From the NCBI GenBank assembly GCA_036308445.1, contig JAXJVS010000080.1, positions 1 to 25,526 of the forward strand: 25,526 nucleotides of DNA, written 5' to 3'. The notes under the pieces are model-generated. The model worked only from the letters and a program-made list of their open reading frames with translations. It had not been told where the DNA came from and did no database searches. Made by a program: the position numbers and the translations under genes. The stretch is from MGBC113645 sp036308445. Lineage in GTDB: Bacteria; Bacillota_I; Bacilli_A; Erysipelotrichales; Coprobacillaceae. Positions 14,459 through 21,116 of the stretch are shown one piece after another. Positions within the stretch are counted from its first letter, which is position 1; every line of letters begins with the position of its first letter.

Positions 14459-14487
14459 ATGGGTAGGATGAAGAAGGGAGTTATTAT

Positions 14488-15513
14488 ATGAATAAATTAT
14501 TAAAGTTGATATTAGTTTTATGTATAGGATTTCTTATAATTGGTTGTTCAGTAGGTGAAGAAGAAGTCAACACTGAAACTGAAAATCAACAACAAGAAGA
14601 GAAAGAAGAAGAACAAAAAATAGAAAAGGTATCATTAACAATGTCTTTTGTTGGTGATGTTACTTTAGGAAATTATGTTGGACAAGGGTATAGTGGATCA
14701 TTTAATGCTGAGTATAAAAATCAAAATAAAGACGCTTCATACTTTTTTAAAAATGTGAAAGAAGTTTTTGAACAAGATGATTTAACTATTGCAAATTTAG
14801 AAGGCCCATTAACAGATGAAACAAATTATAAAGAAAAAACATTCTCTATGCATGGTTTACCTGAATATGTAAATATTTTAAAAGAAGGAGATATTGAAGT
14901 TGTAACACTAGCAAATAATCATTCCTTAGATAGATTACAGCAGGGATTAGATGATACAAGGGAAATATTAACTCAAAATAATATAGCCCATTTTGGCTAT
15001 GCTTATACACATATAGAAGAAGTAAAAGGAATTAAAGTGGGATTTGCAGGAGTTTATTTTCCTGATTCTTACAGTGATGAAATGGATGAACTTATAACAA
15101 AGTTAAATGAAGAAGCAGATATTGTTGTTGTCTATTTCCATTGGGGTATTGAAGGAGATAGAACACCAATGGCATCACAAAGAGAAATTGCGAAAGCTTG
15201 TATAGATCATGGTGTAGATCTTGTAATTGGTGCTCATCCTCATGTTTTACAAAAAACAGAAACTTATAAAGGTAAACAAATTATATATAGCTTAGGAAAC
15301 TTCTGTTTTGGTGGTAACAAGAATCCTAGTGATAAAGATACAATGATTTATCAACATACATTTATTTTAGAAAACAAAGAAATAGTAGAAGAATCTAATA
15401 ATATTATTCCATGTAGAATTTCTTCTACTACATCTAGAAATAATTATCAGCCTACAATTGTAGATGGTGAAGCAGCTGATAGAATATTAAAGAAAGTAAG
15501 TGCTATAGAATAG
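14488..15513 (+). CDS. CapA-family lipoprotein, predicted metallophosphoesterase
   Basis: Surface lipoprotein of 341 residues. A basic start and hydrophobic stretch end in the lipobox IIGC, making Cys20 the likely lipid-modified residue. A very acidic linker (about 24-46) precedes the CapA/PgsA domain. Family motifs are present: FVGDVTLG (D57), ANLEGPLT, LANNHSLD, YFHWGIEGD, GAHPHVLQ and YSLGNFCFGG, the set of metal-binding residues of the calcineurin-like CapA fold. Relatives support poly-gamma-glutamate or capsule production, but no cap or pgs genes are near and the function here is unassigned. It has its own promoter. Confidence 0.87.
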   Translation: MNKLLKLILVLCIGFLIIGCSVGEEEVNTETENQQQEEKEEEQKIEKVSLTMSFVGDVTLGNYVGQGYSGSFNAEYKNQNKDASYFFKNVKEVFEQDDLTIANLEGPLTDETNYKEKTFSMHGLPEYVNILKEGDIEVVTLANNHSLDRLQQGLDDTREILTQNNIAHFGYAYTHIEEVKGIKVGFAGVYFPDSYSDEMDELITKLNEEADIVVVYFHWGIEGDRTPMASQREIAKACIDHGVDLVIGAHPHVLQKTETYKGKQIIYSLGNFCFGGNKNPSDKDTMIYQHTFILENKEIVEESNNIIPCRISSTTSRNNYQPTIVDGEAADRILKKVSAIE

Positions 15514-15521
15514 AAGATATT

Positions 15522-15657
15522 ATGAAATAGCTTATTGATATAGCTGGTACAATGGTTTAAGGAAACCTACACAAGAAACAATACGCGTATTAAATAAAGT
15601 TATTATATTGTAGTAGCAACTGCTAGAGGAAATGTACTAGATATAGTTAAAGATATC
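15522..15657 (+). pseudogene. Remnant of a Cof-type HAD hydrolase, N-terminal part
   Basis: Short stretches of HAD sequence appear in shifting frames. After an ATG at 15522 comes a TAG, then LIDIAGTMV in place of the catalytic DxDGT motif, then a second stop. Another frame gives RKPTQETIRVLNKV, and a third gives VVATARGNVLDIVKDI, the usual ATARG region. The order and spacing match a Cof-type HAD broken by stops and frameshifts. An intact relative starts at 15991. Confidence 0.6.
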
Positions 15658-15701
15658 ATAATGATGGTGTTTCTAAAACTTTTATAAAGTATTTTGGTAT
15701 T

Positions 15702-15732
15702 GAGAAGAGTTAGATTGACTCTTCTCTTTATT
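15702..15732 (+). terminator. Intrinsic terminator after the HAD remnant
   Basis: GAGAAGAGT (15702-15710) pairs with ACTCTTCTC (15718-15726), loop of seven bases, followed by TTTATTTATATT. Confidence 0.7.
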
Positions 15733-15771
15733 TATATTATTCTAAGTATTGATATCGGTTGACCTAATATG

Positions 15772-15909
15772 GAGGCTTTATTTGTTTGTATCATATCTAC
15801 ATCATTACAAGCAAGAATAAAAGCTGTGTTTGTCAATAAAACAGAACATAAAGTCTTGAATCAAGCTACTGATGTAGTATTAGTGATGATTATTGTTAAG
15901 TATTTATAA
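15772..15909 (+). pseudogene. Possible HAD hydrolase C-terminal remnant
   Basis: An open frame ends at 15909. Its last 25 or so residues (IKAVFVNKTEHKVLNQATDV) resemble the C-terminal part of HAD phosphatases after the GDSxxDI motif, but that motif is not present. The frame lacks a good start and ribosome site. It may be from a second decayed HAD gene; the assignment is weak. Confidence 0.3.
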
Positions 15910-15990
15910 ATTAATTGTGTTATGCAATTATTTTATTTTTTTGTTTTCATAAATACTTTTTTTCGATATTATTTATTTTGGGGTGATATA

Positions 15991-16722
15991 ATGAATGCTT
16001 TCGCAAGTGATTTTGATGGAACACTTTATTTGTTAGAAATAGAGGGTAATTATAAACAAAGTGATTTAAATAAAATAAAAGAATTTCAAAAACAAGGACA
16101 TTTATTTGGAATTTGTACTGGTAGACCATTAATTGGAATTGTTGAAAATCTTAAAGATAAAGTTAATTTAGATTTCTATATTGTAAGTAGTGGAGCATTA
16201 ATATTAGATAGAGATTTTAATGTTATTGATGAACAGTTGATTTCATCTGATGTTATGAAAGACTTATATTATCGATATAAGGATATTGTCGATATCTTTA
16301 TTCAAGGAAAAGCAATGTATGCTTTTAAAAGAAATGAAGAAGTTAATATCTTACAGACATTAATTAAAGATATTGATGAAGTAGAAGGAAATGTTTATGG
16401 TTTATCTTTTAATGCTAAAACAGAAAAAAATGCAAAAAGAGTTTGTAAAGAGATTAAATATTATTATAATGAATTAGACGCTTTTCAAAACAAAGAGTAT
16501 ATCGATATTGTAAAAAAAGGATGTTCAAAAGGAATAGCAATTAATAAAGTTAAAGAAGCATTTAATATAGATATCATAGCAGGTATAGGAGATTCTTATA
16601 ATGATATTCCTATGTTAGAAAATGCTGATATTTCTTTTACTTTTCATAGTTCACCAGATGTTATTAAAGATAAGGCAACTTATATTGTTGATAGTATTTG
16701 TGAAGCTATTGAGAAATTATAG
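15991..16722 (+). CDS. Cof-type HAD-superfamily hydrolase
   Basis: Predicted cytoplasmic phosphatase of 243 residues. The catalytic aspartates D7 and D9 lie in SDFDGTL; CTGRP supplies the second motif, and GDSYNDIPML near the C-terminus the metal-binding acidic pair. The Cof/C2B cap lies between. The ATG at 15991 is chosen because GGGGTGA at 15980-15986 precedes it; an in-frame ATG at 15922 would add a hydrophobic non-family stretch. Substrates in this family are usually sugar phosphates, FMN or PLP, and none can be chosen here. It lies beside decayed relatives, suggesting local duplication and loss. Confidence 0.87.
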   Translation: MNAFASDFDGTLYLLEIEGNYKQSDLNKIKEFQKQGHLFGICTGRPLIGIVENLKDKVNLDFYIVSSGALILDRDFNVIDEQLISSDVMKDLYYRYKDIVDIFIQGKAMYAFKRNEEVNILQTLIKDIDEVEGNVYGLSFNAKTEKNAKRVCKEIKYYYNELDAFQNKEYIDIVKKGCSKGIAINKVKEAFNIDIIAGIGDSYNDIPMLENADISFTFHSSPDVIKDKATYIVDSICEAIEKL

Positions 16723-16742
16723 TTTTCATAATGGGAAAATTT

Positions 16743-16771
16743 TTTTGAATGTATAAAAAGTTAGATATAAT
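16743..16771 (+). promoter_or_regulatory. Probable promoter of the MFS gene
   Basis: TATAAT at 16766-16771 is clear. The best -35 (TTTTGA at 16743-16748) is 17 bases upstream but weak. Confidence 0.5.
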
Positions 16772-16792
16772 AAAAATAATGGGAGGAGAAAA

Positions 16793-17983
16793 ATGAAAAG
16801 AATATTGTCATTAGATATCAAGTATTCAGCTATACAGTTTATATTTTTTGGTTCTGTATGTGCAGTCATGGGGTACGCATCAGTTTATTTATTAGATCAA
16901 GGTGTATCAAATTCATTAATAGGTACTATTTTAGCAGCTATAAGTGTCATCGTTGTATTTACTCAGCCTGCTATTGCTGCTTATGCTGATAAAAATAAAC
17001 ATATTGAGTTAAGAAAAATAATATCTGCTGTTATGGTATTGGCAGTTATATTATCAGTAGCTACTTTCTTTGTGAAAGATGTTGTCGTATTGTTGTTATG
17101 TGTATATGTGGGTATTTCTACATGTATTCAGACTGTTATGCCTTTAATGAATTCTTTAGCGTTTGTTTTTGAAAAACAAGGTATTGAAATTAATTATGGT
17201 ATTGCTAGAGGGATTGGAAGTGCTGCTTATGCATTAGTATCTTTTGCATTAGGGTATTTAGTAGAAGATTTTGGAACAAGTGTTATTCCTTTGGTTTACA
17301 TTTTCTTTAATGTTTTATTAGTATTAGCTGTAAACAGTTTTGTATTACCTAAATCAGAAAGAAAAGATGTTGCTGAAGTTGAAGAAGAAAAAGCAACAGA
17401 AGAAAAACAATTATCATTTATAGATTTCTTTAAAAAATATAAGAAATTTATGATATTTGTATTAGGCGTTGTTGTTGTTTATTTTACTCATACAATTATT
17501 AATAACTTCTTTATTCAAATTCTAACACCGATTGGTGGAACAGAAAGTGATATGGGTACTGCCGTATTCTTAGCTGCTATTGTTGAATTACCTGCAATGG
17601 GATTATTCAATTCAATTAGAAAGAAAGTCAAAGTATCTACATTATTAAAATTCAGTGCGATTATGTTTGCAGTTAAACATGCTTTAACTTTTCTAGCTAC
17701 AGATATGACATTGATTTATGTTGCTCAATTTTGTCAGATCGCAGCATATGCTATTTTAATTCCAGCTAGTGTTTATTATGTGAATTCAATAGTAGCAAAA
17801 CAAGATCAGATTAAAGGTCAATCTATGGTGACTATGGCAATGACAGCCAGTGGTATTGTAGCTAATCTAGCTGGTGGATTCTTATTAGATGGTATTGGTG
17901 TACATAACGTTTTATTAATGGGTACTGTTATATCTGTTATTGGTGCAGTTATTGTTATGCTTTCAGTTGAAAGAGTTGATTAA
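16793..17983 (+). CDS. MFS transporter
   Basis: Integral membrane protein of 396 residues with a hydrophobicity pattern of about 12 helices and a charged central loop (about 185-215, rich in E and K), as in major facilitator carriers. It looks closest to the MFS_1-like group that includes LacY- and nucleoside-symporter-type proteins, based on the NAIR/QPAIAAYADK-like region after helix 2 and the GIARGIGSAAYA stretch near 135. GGGAGGAG precedes the ATG. Substrate unknown. A long terminator hairpin follows at once, so it is probably transcribed alone from the promoter just upstream. Confidence 0.82.
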   Translation: MKRILSLDIKYSAIQFIFFGSVCAVMGYASVYLLDQGVSNSLIGTILAAISVIVVFTQPAIAAYADKNKHIELRKIISAVMVLAVILSVATFFVKDVVVLLLCVYVGISTCIQTVMPLMNSLAFVFEKQGIEINYGIARGIGSAAYALVSFALGYLVEDFGTSVIPLVYIFFNVLLVLAVNSFVLPKSERKDVAEVEEEKATEEKQLSFIDFFKKYKKFMIFVLGVVVVYFTHTIINNFFIQILTPIGGTESDMGTAVFLAAIVELPAMGLFNSIRKKVKVSTLLKFSAIMFAVKHALTFLATDMTLIYVAQFCQIAAYAILIPASVYYVNSIVAKQDQIKGQSMVTMAMTASGIVANLAGGFLLDGIGVHNVLLMGTVISVIGAVIVMLSVERVD

Positions 17984-18034
17984 AAGCTAGATATCGAATA
18001 AGACATATGTTTTATTTGATATTTAGCTTTTTTT
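17983..18034 (+). terminator. Long terminator of the MFS gene
   Basis: AAAGCTA at 17983-17989 pairs with TAGCTTT at 18024-18030. Pairing continues inward through ATATC/GATAT and AATAA/TTATT to a stem of about 20 bp with few wobbles. A run of T follows. Confidence 0.85.
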
Positions 18035-18099
18035 CTTGTTTTTGTGGTATACTTAATAAAATACAAGGTATGACCCTGTTGGTGGGAGGTTCTTAACGT

Positions 18100-18162
18100 A
18101 TGAATAGGATGAGTTTAAACAAATTGCAAAAACATGAAATATTAAAGGAAATAATTAAATAA
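18100..18162 (+). CDS. Small 20-residue reading frame, possible leader peptide or gene remnant
   Basis: An ATG at 18100 follows a good ribosome site (GGGAGGT at 18084-18090, nine-base gap) and reads 20 codons to a TAA. The peptide (MNRMSLNKLQKHEILKEII) resembles the first helix of ArgR- or DeoR-type regulators. A hairpin-like GACCC/GGG stretch lies upstream with a TATACT box before it. It could be a leader peptide, or the start of a lost regulator gene. Confidence 0.3.
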   Translation: MNRMSLNKLQKHEILKEIIK

Positions 18163-18173
18163 AAATGATTATA

Positions 18174-18191
18174 AACTATCTATAGATAGTT
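18174..18191. promoter_or_regulatory. Perfect 18-bp palindrome upstream of add
   Basis: AACTATCTA joined to TAGATAGTT forms a perfect 18-base palindrome with no loop. This shape suits an operator for a dimeric DNA-binding protein rather than an RNA hairpin. The binder is unknown. Confidence 0.4.
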
Positions 18192-18216
18192 ATAATAAAT
18201 AAATTTAGAAAAAAAT

Positions 18217-18263
18217 AAATCAAGTACTTATTAATAAAATTAACAAAAAATTATACTTGATTT
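18217..18263 (+). promoter_or_regulatory. Inverted repeat abutting the add ribosome site
   Basis: AAATCAAGTA (18217-18226) and TACTTGATTT (18254-18263) pair perfectly over 10 bp with a 27-base loop. The Shine-Dalgarno GGAGAGGAG starts at 18264, directly after the stem, so the hairpin could limit ribosome access. It does not match the purine riboswitch. Confidence 0.4.
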
Positions 18264-18279
18264 GGAGAGGAGAAATAAT

Positions 18280-19260
18280 ATGATAGAACGTTTAAAAAAG
18301 TTACCAAAAATTGAATTACATCTTCATCTAGATGGTTCTTTATCTTTATCTCTAGCGAGACAACTATCAGGTTTAAGTATTGATGAAGTCAAAGAAAGAA
18401 TGATAGCTCCAGATAAATGTGAAAATCTAGATGAATATCTTACTAGATTTTCTTTTCCATGTCGTTTGATGCAAACAAGAGAAAGCTTGATGTTATTGTC
18501 TAAAGATTTAGCTGATAGATTGGCAGAACAAAATATCCTTTATGCAGAGGTCCGTTTTGCCCCAATGCTACATAATGAAAAAGGATTAAGTTATGATGAA
18601 ATTGTAGAAGCAGTATTAACAGGTGTACAGTCTCATCCAAATGTAAAAATCAATTTGATTCTTTGTATGATGAGAGGAGCTTTAAAAGAAGATAATCTAA
18701 AGACGATAGAGACTGCTAGAAAATATTTAAATAAAGGAGTTTGCGCATTAGATCTTGCTGGATCTGATCAATATCCTATAGAAGATTATTATGAATTTTT
18801 TGATAAAGCCAAAGCTTATCATATTCCTTTTACAATTCATGCAGGAGAGAATAGTAATGCTGATGAAGTCAAAAAAGCTATTCATTGTGGTGCTTCTCGA
18901 ATTGGTCATGGAATTCATGCAATTGATAGTAAAGAAGTTATTGAATTATTAAAGGAAAAGAATATTTTATTGGAAATATGTCCTACGAGTAATGTACAAA
19001 CGAATTCTGTAGATATTTATGATAATCATCCTCTTAAAGATTTATATCAATTAGCTGTACCAGTATGTATTAATACTGATGATTCAACAGTTTCTCATAT
19101 TTCTTTAAGTGAAGAATATATTAAATTATATCATTATTTTCACTTTACAATAGATGATTTTAAACAGATGAATATTAATGCTATTGAAGGAGCTTTTTTA
19201 AATGAAAAGGAGAAAGAAGAAATACTCCAGCAATATCATCAATGGTTTCTTGATAATTAA
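18280..19260 (+). CDS. add: Adenosine deaminase
   Basis: Purine salvage enzyme converting adenosine to inosine and ammonia. Zinc ligands and catalytic residues are in place: H14 and H16 (ELHLHLDGS), H187 with E190 (IHAGEN), the GHGIHA loop, and D267-D268 in NTDDSTVS, where serine replaces the common proline. Length is 326 residues, near the family norm. The ATG at 18280 is chosen because GGAGAGGAG at 18264-18272 precedes it; the TTG at 18262 would lie within that site. The gene is monocistronic, with operator-like repeats upstream and a 13-bp hairpin after it. Related deaminases for adenine or aminofutalosine share the fold, so substrate is likely but not certain. Confidence 0.85.
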   Translation: MIERLKKLPKIELHLHLDGSLSLSLARQLSGLSIDEVKERMIAPDKCENLDEYLTRFSFPCRLMQTRESLMLLSKDLADRLAEQNILYAEVRFAPMLHNEKGLSYDEIVEAVLTGVQSHPNVKINLILCMMRGALKEDNLKTIETARKYLNKGVCALDLAGSDQYPIEDYYEFFDKAKAYHIPFTIHAGENSNADEVKKAIHCGASRIGHGIHAIDSKEVIELLKEKNILLEICPTSNVQTNSVDIYDNHPLKDLYQLAVPVCINTDDSTVSHISLSEEYIKLYHYFHFTIDDFKQMNINAIEGAFLNEKEKEEILQQYHQWFLDN

Positions 19261-19293
19261 AATATCAGAATAAAGATATGTTATTCTGATATT
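19261..19293 (+). terminator. Perfect 13-bp hairpin after add
   Basis: AATATCAGAATAA (19261-19273) pairs with TTATTCTGATATT (19281-19293), loop of seven bases, starting right after the stop codon. There is no T-run after it, so termination efficiency is uncertain. Confidence 0.5.
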
Positions 19294-19341
19294 GTGCTAG
19301 AAGATGATTGAATAAGTAGTTATTGATATGGTACACTTTTA

Positions 19342-19479
19342 AATCGTAGTGCTATTATTAGTGATAGAAATAAACAGTGAGTTATTGCTTGAAAATAAGT
19401 CCGTTTTGCTGAAACTAAAGGTTATACTTTTAATCAAATTCAATATCAGATTAAAAATTTTTGGGCTTATAATATTTAG
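19342..19479 (+). pseudogene. Decayed reading frame, unrecognised
   Basis: One frame reads as coherent protein interrupted by TGA, TGA and TAA codons, the last third intact as RFAETKGYTFNQIQYQIKNF before a TAG at 19477-19479. A terminator follows directly, as after a real gene end. No family could be assigned. Confidence 0.3.
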
Positions 19480-19503
19480 AAGAACATCTGTTCTTCTTTT
19501 TTT
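19478..19503 (+). terminator. Intrinsic terminator before metF
   Basis: AGAAGAAC (19478-19485) and GTTCTTCT (19490-19497) form a perfect 8-bp stem with a four-base loop, followed by at least six T. Confidence 0.8.
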
Positions 19504-19548
19504 AATTAAAGTCATAGTTTGAGGGATTATGATAGTCTTTATTTTCGT

Positions 19549-19577
19549 TTGACTAATGGTAATATATGGATTAAAAT
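19549..19577 (+). promoter_or_regulatory. Promoter of the metF-metH operon
   Basis: TTGACT (19549-19554) and TAAAAT (19572-19577) are separated by 17 bases. The start codon is only 32 bases further on, leaving no room for a SAM or cobalamin riboswitch in the leader. Confidence 0.7.
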
Positions 19578-19609
19578 AGGTTCAAATATAAAGAAAGGAT
19601 GATATTCTT

Positions 19610-20500
19610 ATGAAAATATCTGAAATATTAAAAAACAAAGCAACTATCTCATTTGAAGTATTTCCTCCAAAGAATAAGGAAGGAGATATTTCATCTATTT
19701 ATCATACAATCGATGAACTAGCTAAATTAAATCCAGATTTTATTAGCGTGACTTATGGAGCAGGAGGTTCTACAAAAGGAAAAACTGTGGAAATAGCTTC
19801 TACGATTAAAAATAAATATAATATCGAAGCTGTTGCTCATTTAACTTGTATTTCTTCTACAAAAGAGGAATTATTAGAAATATGTACTCAGTTAAAAGAA
19901 AATAATATTGAAAATATATTAGCATTACGTGGAGATTATCCTAAAGATCCTGCTTTTAATAAAGAAAATCTAGAATTCCATTATGCTAAAGAATTAAATG
20001 AATATATTACTAAAGAATTTCCTGATACTTTTTGTTTATCAGGAGCTTGTTATCCTGAAGTTCATCCTGAAGCTGACTGCTTTGAAGATGATTTAATTGC
20101 TTTAAAAGAAAAAGTTGATGCAGGAGCTGAGTATTTAGTTACTCAGTTATTCTTTGATAATAATTATTATTATAGATTAGTGAAAGAAGCAAGAAAGAGA
20201 GGGATTAATGTTCCTATTCTTGCTGGTATTATGCCTATCACAAATGCTAAATCATTATTCCGTACAGCAAAAATGTGTGGAAGTTCTATTCCATATCAGT
20301 TATCTACAATGTTAGAGTCATATTATCGTTATCCTGAGGCAATGAAGGAAATTGGTATAAATTATGCAACTCATCAGATTATTGATTTAATTACTAATGG
20401 TGTGGATGGTATTCATATTTATACTATGAATAAACCAGAAATAGCTCAAGCTATTTTTGATAATATTCCTACGGTATTAAAAGAGTTAAATCATGAATAA
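19610..20500 (+). CDS. metF: Methylenetetrahydrofolate reductase
   Basis: Flavoenzyme reducing 5,10-methylene-THF to 5-methyl-THF, the methyl donor for MetH. The 296-residue protein has the family's TIM-barrel motifs: SFEVFPPKN at the N-terminus, SVTYGAGGS (about 46-54), ILALRGDYP and VTQLFFDNNYYYRL, then GIMPI. AAAGAAAGGA precedes the ATG. Its last eight bases overlap the start of the MetH activation-domain gene, so the operon is translationally coupled and supplies substrate and enzyme together. Confidence 0.93.
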   Translation: MKISEILKNKATISFEVFPPKNKEGDISSIYHTIDELAKLNPDFISVTYGAGGSTKGKTVEIASTIKNKYNIEAVAHLTCISSTKEELLEICTQLKENNIENILALRGDYPKDPAFNKENLEFHYAKELNEYITKEFPDTFCLSGACYPEVHPEADCFEDDLIALKEKVDAGAEYLVTQLFFDNNYYYRLVKEARKRGINVPILAGIMPITNAKSLFRTAKMCGSSIPYQLSTMLESYYRYPEAMKEIGINYATHQIIDLITNGVDGIHIYTMNKPEIAQAIFDNIPTVLKELNHE

Positions 20501-21116
20501 GGAAGTTATATATCATTATCTGAATTGTAAGAATTCAGATAATGAATTAGATGCTTTAATAGATGAATGTATAGAAGAAGTCAAACAAATATCATTATTT
20601 AAAGTCAAATATAAAATATTTCATTTAACACATCAACCACTAAAAATAAAAGAACTAGATTTATTATTAGAATCTCTAGATTTAGAGTTTCATTTAAAAA
20701 ATTGTGATGAATGCTTGGTCATTGTATGTACACTAGGTTTAGAAATAGATAAAAGAATTAAATATTATGAACATATAGATATGGCTAAAGCAATAGTTTT
20801 CGATGCTGTTAGTAATGCTTATCTAGAAGAACTATGTGATGAATATCAGGAAAGTTTAAATTTAGGTATTCATACATTTAGGTTTGCGCCTGGATATGGA
20901 GATATTCCTTTATCTTTGAATGAAAAATTATCTAAGATATTAGATATTTCTAAGCTTGGGATGTATATGAATCATGGTGGTTTGTTTGTACCAATGAAAT
21001 CAATGTTAGGAATTATTGGTATAGGGGATATAGTAAAGAAAACATGTTTATCATGTGTAAGAAGAGAAAATTGTAAATTAAGAAAAGAGGGTCAAAGATG
21101 CTACGTGATCGATTAA
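20493..21116 (+). CDS. Stand-alone MetH activation-domain protein
   Basis: Predicted partner that reactivates cob(II)alamin in MetH by reductive methylation with S-adenosylmethionine. The 207-residue protein has the activation-domain signature RFAPGYGDIPLSLN (SAM-binding region) and LGMYMNHGGLFVPMKSMLGIIG. It ends in a cysteine-rich tail (TCLSCVRRENCKLRKEGQRC), a possible metal site. In E. coli this domain is the C-terminal part of MetH; here MetH lacks it and this gene lies directly in front, overlapping metF by eight and metH by 19 bases. The separate arrangement is known in clostridia and Thermotoga-type MetH systems. Confidence 0.85.
   Translation: MNKEVIYHYLNCKNSDNELDALIDECIEEVKQISLFKVKYKIFHLTHQPLKIKELDLLLESLDLEFHLKNCDECLVIVCTLGLEIDKRIKYYEHIDMAKAIVFDAVSNAYLEELCDEYQESLNLGIHTFRFAPGYGDIPLSLNEKLSKILDISKLGMYMNHGGLFVPMKSMLGIIGIGDIVKKTCLSCVRRENCKLRKEGQRCYVID

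Noticed and set aside
18088..18100. GGTTCTTAACGT, as at the start of type B RNase P RNA
   Set aside because: The match stops after about 12 bases and nothing else of the RNA follows.
18041..18279. Purine riboswitch upstream of adenosine deaminase
   Set aside because: The conserved three-way junction bases are absent.
19504..19609. SAM (S-box) or cobalamin riboswitch before metF
   Set aside because: The promoter leaves only about 25 bases of leader, and no S-box or B12-box motif is seen.
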